Positions 36,765-48,231 of a stretch of 64,000 nucleotides of DNA are shown here, piece after piece. Below the pieces are notes generated by a model. The model worked only from the letters and a program-made list of their open reading frames with translations. It was not told the origin of the DNA and made no database searches. This DNA comes from Rutidosis leptorrhynchoides (Eukaryota > Streptophyta > Magnoliopsida > Asterales > Asteraceae): NCBI RefSeq assembly GCF_046630445.1, contig NC_092340.1:15974001-16038000 (forward strand), read 5' to 3'. The position numbers were made by a program, and so were the translations under genes. How positions within the stretch are numbered: the stretch's first letter is position 1; every line of letters begins with the position of its first letter.

Positions 36765-36792
36765 GCCCGCGAAGTCGCGGGCCTTAAGCTAG
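36765..36792 (+). other. Helitron 3' hairpin and CTAG terminus
   Basis: gcccgcg-aagt-cgcgggc (36765-36782) is a perfect 7-bp stem with a 4-base loop. It is followed after six bases by CTAG (36789-36792) and T. In Helitrons this hairpin marks where strand transfer ends. Confidence 0.85.
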
Positions 36793-37429
36793 TATATATA
36801 GAACGAAAGAATAAACAATTCATATAAGTGATGACTAGCATTTATTTATACTTATGCTAAACACTTTACCAAATTAATTTCATGAATAAGAAGTTGCAAA
36901 TTTGCGACTCTTTTTCTTTTAACTAGTTATAAAATTGAAGTTGTATTGCCTTATCTCAATTGGGCATCAAATAAATTTGACTTAAGGATGCTTTTAACTA
37001 GCTAATGATTTTAATACGGTTTCGTTTAATAGACATAAAAAGTAGAGTTTAGGAAAATCATAAACTCTTATATATTAAGATCCTTACATTAGCTTATGAA
37101 AAAAGTAGACCTTATCAATTATAAAATAAATTTCAGTTAATTTATCAAACACTTATAAAAAAAAAATAATAAGCTTTCAATTACCTATTTTAAAAATTAG
37201 TTTCAACTCTAACTACATTTAAGCTCTAGATAATTTCATTGAAACGTACTCTCAAACTCTAGCCCATAAATTCAAGATTTAGCAAGGAAAAAAAAAAAAA
37301 AAACTCTAGTTTCATTCAAACACTGATATGGGCGATTTGGAATCGAGCTTTCAATTGGGCCACATGGGTTTTAAGTCGAGTTTAGAAGTCGCAAGATGGG
37401 TGAGCCGGCTCTCCTCCATTTTTACTGCC
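36793..37429. other. intergenic, probable promoter of the following gene
   Basis: AT-rich with no repeats or ORFs of note. Near 37350-37365 a TGGGCC motif (site-II type) occurs just ahead of the probable first exon. Nothing else supported. Confidence 0.35.
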
Positions 37430-38166
37430 CTAGTAATAAAAAAGAATAGAAATAAAAATAAAATAAAGAACCGGTGGTCATCTCTCATTCAATATCCAAG
37501 CTCTGCCAAGAAAAATATACAGGTATTTTCTGTCTATTTATTTATCTATCTATTATTTCATTTGATAAATTTTGCTGTTATATATTTCATCTTGTTTATC
37601 GGATTTAGGGTTTCATCTTGTTTATATCGGATTTAGGGTTTTGTCATGAATAGTTAAAATATATTATATAAATAAATTTGTTTCTAGGTATTCACCTTTG
37701 GTGGGTTTGGTTTGAAATATTGATGTATATGTGTGTATCGTATTTGGTGGTTCATCATGATGTAGTGTTATAGTACTATTATTATGTTGTAGCGTTATAC
37801 TATTGTAGATATAAAAAAATAAAATAAAAAAGCTTTTGGATCCAAACACTAGTAATAGGTAAGAAGAATTAAGTTGCAAATATCAGCCCTGTGCATCATT
37901 TTGGTTGGACTATTAACTTATTTGAATCAAGTTACTAATAAAAAATAAAGGTTAATTTACATGTATTTCTGCATCTGCAAAGCAAAATATACAGGTAATA
38001 TTTTATTTTAAATTTTTTTTTTTCATTGAATTTTGTTGTTGAATATTTCATCTTGGATTGTTGTATAGTTGGTGTTTTTTCTTTTTCTTTTTTATATTAT
38101 TATATATATTTAAACATATATCCACCACCGGAAGTTTGATCGATTGGAGCCCTAATAATTTGGCAG

Positions 38167-39500
38167 AAACAAAAAGATGGAAAATGTTGGTCCCCGCTGG
38201 CGTCCTAGCCGCCCGTATGAATTGAAGATTGGAGAGAATCCGTGAGATTCGAAGAAACCATCCAGAGCTGTATCAATTGAGGCGGCTCTCTGAAAAGAAA
38301 GAGGAGATAGAGAAGAGAAAGAAGCTTTTAAGACTTATGGAAAGTCCGGATTATGAAAAAATTCGTAATAAACTTCTTCTTCTTTTATTTCTTCTTTTTT
38401 GATTATATCTAATAATAATTACTTACTTATATAACAAGTTTCACTCCTTTGTTGTATGTTTATTTAGTATGCATATCTCATGATTATGATTATTACATTA
38501 ATTATTATTTTACTATGCATGCTGGTTCAGGTCAAGCATCTATTTTAGCTATGTTGGAAAAAACTGGCTGTCCCGATATAATTGGCTCCTGGCTGTGTAG
38601 CGTAGCAGATACGTCAGCAGAAGCAACTTGTTGTAAGTAAACTAAATCCCTGATCTTATGGTTTTACACCCATTATTTATTTATTTATTATTATTGTTAA
38701 CTAATAGGAACCAACCACTCTCAGTAACTTTACCTATGGTTAAATTTATTAGATACCAAAGAAGAAGACGATATGTATAAAAAGTATGCCGTTGAACACC
38801 CACTTGAGCGTGTGTTCAAGGTATGCAACCCCAAAACAGGTATGTGCCTCTCCTTCTTCTGGTTATGGATGTTATTTTTATTTTAAATAAAATCTTGATC
38901 CTTGATTTATAAAGTTGTCTGATTATAGTATAGACTTAAACTTTTGTGCTCATGATGGATGGATGGATACTTGTTTTGTTTATTTAATGATAATAGGGCT
39001 GCCAGATGAAGTGTATACTGCATGCGTGATCGAGCGCTATCGTGAATATCATTCTGCTAAGCGCAATGAACCAGTTCTCAAGCGCCACCGGACTGAGGAA
39101 AAAGGTGAATCAACTGAAACGGTGGTCCCAGCTTCTTATGGTATACAATTTAATCGACTTCTATTGGGTTGGTTTAGCTTTTCAGTTATCAACTCGTCTA
39201 GATGTTAGGAATGCTTGGTTTAATTCAGTTTTAACAAGCATCTTTAAATTGATGATGATTGATTTTGTAAATGGTGTGGGGAACAATGATCATGAAAACG
39301 TCATTAACAAGTAGAACGGGTATATTATTAAAACACATTAGACCTACTTATTTAAGCTTAAAAAAGCAAGACACTATTACATAAACACAATACTTAATAA
39401 AATTAGCTTACTGATGTTTCTTTTTTGGTAGTTTTGTGTTGGTATTGCAGGCCAAGTGCCAGAAACTACTGTGGTTAATGATGCTCCTGGTAACAATTAA
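38167..39500 (+). CDS. small spliced gene, unknown protein
   Basis: Five blocks have matching splice sites and phase: 38167-38364, 38531-38632, 38753-38839, 38997-39104, 39451-39500 (stop). All four introns are phase 1 and GT-AG. A non-coding first exon probably ends at 37522. The product contains QASILAMLEKTGCPDIIGSW, then a Lys/Glu-rich part, and ends VPETTVVNDAPGNN. I recognise no domain. The start is uncertain. The first ATG (38177) opens MENVGPRWRPSRPYEL but lies in another frame and soon stops. The frame that fits the later exons is open from 38226 and has its first ATG at 38337, giving about 124 residues. The charged helix upstream of that ATG (ERIREIRRNHPELYQLRRL) looks real, so either another start is used or exon 2 has suffered a one-base change. 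Confidence 0.6.
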
Positions 39501-40409
39501 AAATCCACTCTTACAGTGCCGACCTGGGTTTAAGCTTTTAAGTTATTATTATATAGTTATCATTATGCTAAACAAGACAAGTCGATCGATCAAGTGGTTG
39601 TAATAATTAATTAAAATCCACCCTAGCTTGTTTTGAGATTCGAACTTGACTTTTGATTTTGTGAAACATGCAGATCGATTGTAACTTATTGTAGTAGCTG
39701 AACTAGGTGTTTAACCTTTCAGTTATTATTTATGCTATGTTTGTATTTGTTTTGGGTTTTTTAACATGACTTTTAGTTAATGTTGTAAGTTACTTGTTAT
39801 AGTGGTTGGGTTTAACCTGTTTATTATCGCTTAAACTGATTAGGATATTTTCCTAACATATTAAAAGTTTTATCATAATTGTATCAGGTGCCTAGGCCCT
39901 AGGTGGGCCATTTGTTAGCTACGTTTTCACCTATATATATTAAATCTTGGTGACAAATTTGAAATCTTTTAACGATTCCAAAGAAATTAATCTCGACCCT
40001 TTTGGACCTCTGATGCGCCAATCACCACCGTCCGCCACCACCACCACCACTAGCCCTCATATCTGTGTGAGAAAAAAAAAACGATAAAACATAAAAACCT
40101 TCGAATCTGATTGGCTGCTAGTATAATATAACCAAGAAAGGAAAAAAAACATAAAAGTAAGTCCTTAATGGGTGAGAGAGTATTCCTTCAGTTAAAATTG
40201 GTTCTGAATGACACAAATGGTGTAAGATTCTTTTAGTTAAAGATGATATTACATAATATTGAAGTCCTTAATGGGTAAGAGAGTATTTATTGAATGCTGA
40301 ACCATTCAACATCATATCCCATTCATAATATATAAACAAATGTGCTTAATGCTGAATGTTGAATGGTTCATCATTTAACGTTTAACCATTTTATTAACAG
40401 GAAATCAAA

Positions 40410-40530
40410 CATACCCATAGTCTAGTGGTATTTATGTATTTTTCTGATCAAAATGTTACGGGTTCAAGTTCAGGTATCGATTATATGTATAGTTTCGTAG
40501 AAAAAATAATTTCGTAATGTGTGAGTTACC
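40410..40530 (+). mobile_element. tRNA-derived SINE (Au-like)
   Basis: An A-box-like tagtctagtggta (40418-40430) and a B-box-like gggttcaagttcagg (40460-40474) have the spacing of an RNA polymerase III internal promoter. The opening acccatagtctagtgg resembles the widespread plant Au SINE. It lies in the spacer of the inverted repeat. The 3' limit is approximate. Confidence 0.6.
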
Positions 40531-40987
40531 TTAAGAAAACGATGTCAATTCTAGCAACCATATGTGTTCAATAAGTTTACAAAAAGCTCAACATCATAAA
40601 CTATTTGTAGTGGAGGTGTTGGTGGTAACGTGACAAGGTCGTGAGGCTTTTTCTCGGGATGAATCTGACGTGAAAAAAGTGGTGGGATGAAGAGTAGTAA
40701 TGAGGTGTTGGGATGAAGGGACCTAGTAGGGAATGTGTTGGGAGAGGGTGTTGGGTAATGTGTGTGAGTAGGATTGAAAGTTGGTTGAAAATGGGGTAAA
40801 AATTCTAGAAATTGTTCGATAAATCATTACGCCCGTTTTCTTTGAAAAGGTGCTTCAACCAATAACAAACTTTGACGTCCAATTAAAAGCATAGTCGTTA
40901 TATATATGACTTTCTCTACATGCGAATAGAGAAAAGACTTTTTATTTCGGTATAAGAAAACGACGGTCTACATATTACCTCTGACAA

Positions 40988-41163
40988 ATTTCATATACAC
41001 GAGATTAGTCATTGTTGTTCAACTTAAACTAATATGAAGTATCACTTCTTTTCACTTGTAACCAACCAATGATAGTTGTATAAGTAATAGTTTATAAGAT
41101 GTGATTCTTAGTCTTAAGTCATAACACATGATTTTGACTTTAATTACTTAAAAAAATTGTAAA
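40988..41163 (+). repeat. direct repeat, first copy (second at 42584-42759)
   Basis: About 176 bp starting catatacacgagattagtc recur almost unchanged at 42584-42759, 1596 bp downstream in the same orientation. The second copy begins immediately after the hAT element. Non-coding. Confidence 0.9.
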
Positions 41164-41630
41164 CTATAGATATAGATATAGATAGAAGTATAGAAGATTA
41201 ATAAAATAGTCTTGATGATGGCACACTCACGTCGCAGCATCATTAGGTACCTTCACTTCCTTTTATGTATTTTTTTTTCTTCATTATTTTATACTAGCAG
41301 CCAATCAGATTTGTAGGTTTTTATGTTATTCTGTCTTTTTCTCACATAGAGAGCTGTGGTGGTGGTGGTGGCGGCGGCGGACGGTGGTGATTGGCGCATC
41401 AGGGGTCCAAAAGGGTCGAGATTAATTTCTTTGGAATCGTTAAAAGATTTCAAATTTGTCACCAAGATTTGATATATATAGGTGAAAACGTAGTTAACAA
41501 ATGGCCCACCTAGGGCCTAGGCACCTGATACAATTACGATAAAACTTTTGATATGTTAGGAAAAAATCCTAATCAGTTTAAGCGATAATAAACAGGTTAA
41601 ACCCAACCACTATAACAAGTAACTTACAAC

Positions 41631-42581
41631 TAGGAGTGTTCGAAATATCCGTATCCGAATTCGCAATCCGAAAAATCCGAAAACCCGATCCGAAAATACC
41701 CGAAAAATCGGATATCCGAAAATCGGATATCCGAAAATCGGATTCGGGTTTCGGATAGCATTTTACAAAAATTTCGGATATTCGGATATCCGAATATCCG
41801 AAAATATATATGCTTGTTAATTTTTTATGTTATATTTTAGTGTTGTATTGGGTTGTTGGGCTGCTTCAGTGGCGCATATATTAATCGTTGGGCTGCAATG
41901 TTGATATATCAATCACTGTGATGCGTAATCCCTAGATCTAAATATTTCTATCTTCATCAATCGGTGTTTTAACCTTCATCAATCTTGATTATTTGAAGTT
42001 TGTGTTTGTGAGATATCTGTCGTTGGCTCTCAGTGACACATCCACTTCATCAATTGCTGCTTTAACCTTCATCAATTCCTACCTTATCTCCCATCTTCAT
42101 CAATCGAATTGTTCGTGAGATATACGAAATTCAGGCACATTGACATATATGGGGTTTATATACCCATTTGTTTATGTTTATAAGGTTGGATACCGCCATT
42201 AATTTGGTAGGTATATTTGTAGTTTACATTCCCACTTGTTCTAACTGCCATTAATTTGGTATACAAATCTACTACGGAAAGCCTTCATTTTTTCTTACTT
42301 GTTTACTATTTATTTAGGTACTAATCCTTCATTTTCATGTTGGTAGTTGTTTAAGCTTCAAAAATTAAAGATCTGTATTAAGATATATGCAATTCATATA
42401 TATGATTTCTTTGATCTCAAGTAAAGTTCGGATATTCGGATAATCCGATATCCGAATCCGAAATTTCGGATATCCGGAATTTCGGATTCGGATATCGGAT
42501 GACCAAATTCACTATCCGAATTTTCGGATATCCAAAATTCGGATATCCGAATTTTCGGATATCCGGTTTTGAACACCCCTA
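41631..42581. mobile_element. hAT-like non-autonomous element with ATCCGAA-rich ends
   Basis: Inverted ends taggagtgttc and gaacacccta-like (gaacacccct, a) are typical hAT termini. Both subterminal regions are packed with degenerate, mutually inverted cggatatccga repeats (41650-41810 and 42425-42565). There is no transposase frame; the ORF on the minus strand at 42394-42606 is made of the repeats. The flanking 8-mers (cttacaac and atttcata) do not match, so the target duplication is lost. Confidence 0.75.
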
Positions 42582-42583
42582 AT

Positions 42584-42759
42584 TTCATATACACGAGATT
42601 AGTCATTGTTGTTCAACTTAAACTAATATGAAGTATCACTTCTTTTCACTTGTAACCAACCAATGATAGTTGTATAAGTAATAGTTTATAAGATGTTATC
42701 CTTAGTCTTAAGTCATAACACATGATTTTGACTTTAATTACTTAAAAAAATTGTAACTC
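42584..42759 (+). repeat. direct repeat, second copy (first at 40988-41163)
   Basis: Second copy of the 176-bp block described at 40988, starting three bases after the end of the hAT element. Sequence diverges after about 42759. Confidence 0.9.
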
Positions 42760-43127
42760 ATGGTGAAACATAAATTTGTCGCAAGTACACACACATATAG
42801 GCAGGTTCAAACGAGAACTACAAAAAGAACGAGAATTGCGATAACTCTTTAATTACATGGTTTATATGCATTTATATTCAACAAATTGCATATAAGTATT
42901 ATCTAATGTTCATATCAATCGCAAAGAAATGTTCACAACCATAAATTTCATGTTCAATTGTGAATTATATGAAATGTTCGTATGTTACACAAACACATTT
43001 GCAAAAGTGAACGAGAAATTATATATTGATTATATAATTAAACTATAAGTTTTTTCAAACAATTATTTGTTCAATCTTACTCTCCATCAACATTTATATG
43101 TGATTCAGCCTACTAAAATGTGAAAAA

Positions 43128-44447
43128 TGAAAGGACCCGTTCATATCCATTATAAACGATTCACAATAGTTGATTACATCGCGAGGTACTTGACCTCTAT
43201 ATGATACATTTTACAAACATTGCATTCGTTTTAAAAGACAAACTTTCTTTACATTGAAAGTTGACGGCATGCATACCATTTCATAATATATTCAACTATA
43301 ATTGACTTAATAATAATCTTGATGAACTCAACGACTCGAATGCAACGTCTTTTGAAATATGTCATGAATGACTCCAAGTAATATCTCTAAAATGAGCAAA
43401 TGCACAGCGGAAGATTTCTTTCATACCTGAGAATAAACATGCTTTCAAGTGTCAACCAAAAGGTTGGTGAGTTCATAAGTTTATCGTAAACAATAAAATT
43501 CATCATTTTGATAGACCACAAGATTTAAATCCTGCATGGTACAAATGGGCCCGAATTCTATACCCACCTGTAATGTACATGCGATATATTTTAAATACAG
43601 TACACCTTTCTCGTGTACGAAATCATCTTTCATAAATCTTAGTAACCGTACACATATCTCGTGCACAAAAATAACATACACATAACTTGTGTATAAAATC
43701 ATTCTCTCGATACATAACATTCACTTTTCATTGCTTTCATAGCTTGGCTTGGTAACCGACCTTAACATATAATGCGCATCAATAATATCCCCAAAACAGA
43801 ACATCTAGTCTGTATAATATATAAACCTCGAAGTACTAAACACCACGCCCACTAGCTCTTCCGTCCAGTGAACATTCTGGGTGGGGGTGTTAAACCCGGT
43901 AGCTACCTTTAGGATTCGCGTGAATTAGGAGCATACCCAATTCTAATTCTTAAGTTACCAAGCAATAATAATCAGGGAAAAAATATTCACAACAATTAGT
44001 GGCAATTATCACTTCCAACTAATTCAATAATAATCCACAGAACTTCCGTCTGCATAATAATTCATTCGAAAAATGTTTTGCTTGTGTCTATCTCGTCAAA
44101 CATTTATAAAAGCATTTCATGTATTCACAGTTCAAAAATATATTTCAAAAGCATTTAATAAAGCAGTTGTAAAAACGGCGCATGTATTCTCAGTCCCAAA
44201 AATGTAAAGAGTAAAAGGGAATCAAATGAACTCACGATACGATATTTTGTAGTAAAAATATGCATACGACGATACTGGACAATGCAAGGTTGGCCTCGGA
44301 TTCACGAACCTATATCATTATATATATATATTAACACATATATTTTAAAATTGAACAATTTCATATATATTTATTAGTGTTATAAATTATATTTCTTATA
44401 TATATTTCTTATTATAATATATTAGTATATTAAGTTTTAACTTAATG

Positions 44448-44517
<70 letters not shown>

Positions 44518-44935
44518 AATTAATATTTATTTTTACGTATGTACTTATATTATTATCTATAATATGTTAGAATATATGTATAAGTTATATGTAACTTAGT
44601 AAAAATATACTATATAATATACTTGTTATATAGAAGTATCTTTTGTTTGTAGAATTAATACTTATATTAATACTAAATAAAAATGATAAAAACTGTAATC
44701 ACAATAATGGTAATAATAATAATACTGATAAAAATAATAATTTTAATAACAATGATAATTTTAATAATGATAATAATGATAATAATAATAATAACAATCT
44801 TAATATTAATAATAGTAATGATACTTAATAATAATAATAATTTTATCATTTAATCATAATAATAGTAAAACTAAATAATAACAAGTATACTTAAAGTTTA
44901 TGTTCATGACAATAATTTTAACAACATATTAACCA

Positions 44936-45034
<99 letters not shown>

Positions 45035-46809
45035 TATAATAATAATAATAATAATTATAATAATAATAAAAATAATTATAATTATAATGCTAATAATAAT
45101 AATAATAATAATAAATGATCATTAATACTTTATTCTAGTAATAATAATAATAACAATTATATTACTAATAATAATAACAATAATAATAATAATTTTAATC
45201 AAGAAAACTACCTCCAAAAGCTTTCCTAAAAAAAAAGTGCCACGAACCGGGCTTGAACTCGTGACCTCTCGCTTAACCCCAATACTCCCTAAACCACTCC
45301 TCCAACTGTTTCTTTCTGTATTAAATCACTGACCAATTTATCTAACTCATTTTCTCGTCTGTATTACTTCTTCATATACTATCATCATCGTTATTAAGTA
45401 TAACCCGAATACTAGTGTGGCCTGCGGCCCAAATGGAAACACAAGTTGGATTTCGGCCCAATCATATAAACAATTCAAACGCCTAAACTAAAATAGGTCC
45501 ACAGCCCAAAAAATTTTTTTAAGTCCATTAATTGTTTTCATGGATTAAGGAATAGGTTAGCAGCCACGACAGAAAACAGTGGGTAGGGTCTTCAGTTCAC
45601 TCACCATCGACGTAAATCATTGCAGGTGGGTTTCGAATAATGGAAAAAGAAACGAGGACATAGCAGCAACAGTATATAGTTATTTCAGGTATGTGATTGT
45701 TTTGGGTTTGATTCAAGATGAAATAGAAATCATTACAATAACAGGAACCTCATCAAATACTCGTCTTGGTGGAGACCTGGGTTTCGTAAACAGGTAAATA
45801 ATTAATGGTGGTTGAGTGACTGGAAAACAACAACGATTATTAGTCGTGTTAGTTGCAATACAGAGATGGTTGGGTTGGGTTTGATAACGCGTACCGTAGT
45901 AAATCAGTGATATTAAATGTGTGTTGCAGGTTTGTTGAATGGGGTGATGAAGTGGGTTTGTGAAGAAAGAAACAAGAATAGGAAAACAAGGTGGTTCCCG
46001 GTGTCGGCTAATTGAAGAAGAAGGATAGGGTGTCGTGATAGTTTTGTGAGGGTTAAAACAGAAAAAGAAGCTGCAGCTGGGTTCATGGTTCACGAATCCA
46101 ACAGAAAAAGAAAGCAAAAAAATATGAAGAGGGAGAGAGAGAGTGATTATGGTGGTGGTTTAAAAGGTGGTAGGCGATGGTGTACTTATGATGGTGAAGT
46201 TGTGGTGATTCCCGAACAAAAAGAGGAGAAGGCAAAGGGTGAAGATGGTTGTATATGTCTTAAATTCTATATGCAAGTGTATACGTATGACATATATGGA
46301 TATAGGTTTATAATAAAATAATAAATATAATAATAATATATTCTAATATCTTTCAATAAGTGAAACGTGAGAATATGAAAAGAATACAGTAAGCAGCCAT
46401 CAAATTGTCTCATACTACCGACAGTTTCCACGGACTGTGTTATATCGTGGTTCATTGCTAAACAGTTAAAATATAAAAGTGTTCCTAAAAATCCCAAACT
46501 TTTAGATTAAATATAATTAATTATTTCACTCATTAACTGTTTGGAACCTGTTCAAAAAGGTTCGGTAATTATTTATTTCCTGTACCAAATAATATGTACG
46601 GAGTACTAAAATTTGAACTAAAAAGGTATAAAATATTTTTAACAAATCTAAAATCTTCGTAATCAATTTACAGTTCAACTTTTATTTTAATCCTTCATGT
46701 ACATGTACAATATCTATATTAAAACTAACAAAACATCAACCGAGTGCTACTGACGTTTACTAATTAAGCTCGAAATCATTTATCTTTAATATATTTTCTC
46801 TCTCTCTCT

Positions 46810-46887
<78 letters not shown>

Positions 46888-47301
46888 CCAATCTTAATTA
46901 ATAAGTTTAAGTAAATAAATATATTAATTATATCTTTTTAAACAAATAAATATAATATTATATATTTACAAGTATTATTTATATATAAATATAAATATCT
47001 ATATATCTATATTTAATAACATAATATTTTTATTACATTGCATTTTATTTTACATATTTATTTCCTACCATTAAATCATATAATATTTCAAATTATTATT
47101 TATATATACATTTAATTATATATGTATTTATTTACAAATAGTTGTTCGTGAATCGTCGAGAATGGGCGAAGGTCAATTGAACATATGAAACAGTTCAAAA
47201 ATTTTGAGACTCAACTTTACAGACTTTGCTTATCGTGTCAAAGATATTAAATCGTATCTAGAGTTTGGTTCAAAATTAGTCGAAATTTTTCGGTCATGAC
47301 A
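43128..47301 (-). mobile_element. solo LTR, gypsy-type, 4.2 kb
   Basis: On the minus strand it starts TGTCATGACCGAAAAATTTC (47301) and ends GGGTCCTTTCA (43128). Target duplication aaaaa flanks it (43123-43127, 47302-47306), though this is low-complexity. No internal domain is present. The 3' part resembles the LTR ends at 20220-20971 and 32540-33334. It contains long microsatellites and short ORFs (45579, 45713, 46046) that I do not regard as genes. Confidence 0.8.
44449..46886. repeat. microsatellites inside the solo LTR
   Basis: (TA)n at 44449-44510, impure (TAA)n at 44937-45115 with weaker AAT runs on both sides, and (TA)n at 46812-46886. They explain most of the extra length of this LTR compared with the one at 18152. 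Confidence 0.9.
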
Positions 47302-47390
47302 AAAAATCCTTGTAATTTAATGGTTCTCGCAGTTCTCGTCTTTTTTTTTTTTGTTTTTCTCATTTGAATTTTTGAACATATATATATATA

Positions 47391-48172
47391 GGGGAGGGAT
47401 CCACTGAGAACTATTCTACTGTGAGAACTCTGAGAACTGGCGGACGAACAAAAAAATCGAAATTCGAACAAAAATTTTGGCGGCCGAACAAAAAAAATTA
47501 GGTCGAACAAAAATTAAGATGCATTTAATCACATGTTCTACATTTTCTGATGGGTTCTACAAAATTGTAGAACGCAAATTGGTTCGAATTTGGGAAAATT
47601 TGTTGGGCCGCCTGATTTTTTGTTCGGTTCTACAAAATTTTGGTTCGGTTCTACAAAATTGTAGAACGAAAATTGGTTCGAATTTATTTTTTTTGTTCGA
47701 ATTTCACCTGTTTTTTTCAAAATTCAATTTTTTTTTTTTTGATTTAGTCCGATTTAGAGTTTAGGGTTTAGGGTTTAGGGTTTTCGGGTTTACTCCGTAA
47801 ACCCTCAACCCTAAACCCTAAACCCTAAACCCTAAACTTTAAACCGTTCGTGTAAAAAACTCATTCTAAACCCTAAATCTAAACCCCTAAACCCTAAAAT
47901 CTAAACCCTAAACCCTAAAATCTAAACCCTAAATCTAAACCCTAACTTAATTTGATGAAAAATGATGTAAAACTAGTGTAGAACAGCATGTTCTACATGC
48001 TGTTCTATCATCATCTTCTACGTAAAATGTAGAACAAGCTAACAATGCATCTAAAATCCAAAAATAAAAAATGTTCGACTAGAACAATTTTTGTTCGGCC
48101 GCGTCATTTTTTTTGCTCGAATACCTTAGTTCTCAGAGTTCTCATTCTAAAAATGTTCTCATTTGATCCCTC

Positions 48173-48175
<3 letters not shown>
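47391..48175. mobile_element. non-autonomous DNA transposon with telomere-like core
   Basis: The left end ggggagggatccactgagaac and the right end, inverted, gtagagggatcaaatgagaac form the terminal repeats, set in TA-repeat flanks. Inside are several gaacaaaa/ttgttcg blocks and a core of TTTAGGG/CCCTAAA repeats (47757-47945). A hairpin agaacagcatg/catgctgttct lies at 47981-48007. No transposase. The superfamily (possibly MULE) is unproven because the target duplication cannot be told from the TA flanks. Confidence 0.65.
47757..47945. repeat. telomere-like TTTAGGG repeats in opposite orientations
   Basis: A short run of gtttaggg units, then a turn at ggtttactccgtaaaccc, then aaccctaaaccct units in the other direction. 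Degenerate copies continue to 47945. It is internal to a transposon and not a telomere. Confidence 0.85.

Positions 48176-48228
<53 letters not shown>
48175..48228. repeat. (AT)n microsatellite
   Basis: Perfect AT dinucleotide run directly after the right end of the preceding element; probably its original insertion target. Confidence 0.9.

Positions 48229-48231
<3 letters not shown>

Larger units (their letters stand above)
13842..36792 (+). mobile_element. large Helitron with nested LTR insertions
   Basis: The 5' end is TCTCTACTATACATAATAAG at 13842, preceded by A. The 3' end is a perfect 7-bp hairpin (gcccgcg / cgcgggc) plus CTAG at 36789-36792, followed by T. Both ends are canonical. Subtracting the two LTR insertions (18152-20971, 20996-33334) and their duplicated target bases leaves about 7.8 kb. 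It carries RPA1-like remnants on both sides of the insertions and a MAP65 gene fragment. No Rep (HUH) or helicase frame was recognised, so it appears non-autonomous. The alternative, that the two ends belong to different Helitrons, cannot be excluded. Confidence 0.72.
39782..41630. repeat. long inverted repeat (arms about 345 bp, spacer about 1.16 kb)
   Basis: 39782-40126 is the reverse complement, with small differences, of 41290-41630. Shared blocks include gtgcctaggccctaggtggg, ctatatatattaaatcttgg and ctgattggctgctagtata. Both arms carry a CCACC/GGTGG tract. The left arm begins 280 bp after the stop of the unknown gene. No target duplication or family terminus was found at the arm ends. 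The right arm directly abuts a hAT element. Confidence 0.9.
42805..47377. mobile_element. small MITE split by a solo LTR
   Basis: gttcaaacgagaac and following bases (42805-42850) have an inverted counterpart at 47320-47377 (gttctcgcagttctcgtc and catttgaa...ttgaac). The intervening 43128-47301 is a solo LTR, so the original element would be about 400 bp. Superfamily is not determined. No ORF. Confidence 0.4.

Noticed and set aside
37328-37636. 102-codon ORF beginning MGDLESSFQLG
   Set aside because: It overlaps the probable promoter and non-coding first exon of the unknown gene and runs into the intron; no domain or homology recognised.
42394-42606. 70-codon ORF with repeating SEFWISENSD-like residues
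   Set aside because: It is a translation of the subterminal cggatatccga repeats of the hAT element.
44643-44828. 61-codon Asn/Asp-rich ORF
   Set aside because: Produced by the AAT microsatellite in the solo LTR.
45579-46321. ORFs of 72, 134 and 91 codons on both strands
   Set aside because: They overlap each other inside a solo LTR and lack recognisable domains or splice structure.
47757-47945. Possible interstitial telomere or chromosome-fusion scar
   Set aside because: The TTTAGGG units sit inside a transposon with defined inverted ends and reverse direction at its core; a second element at 54899 has the same core.
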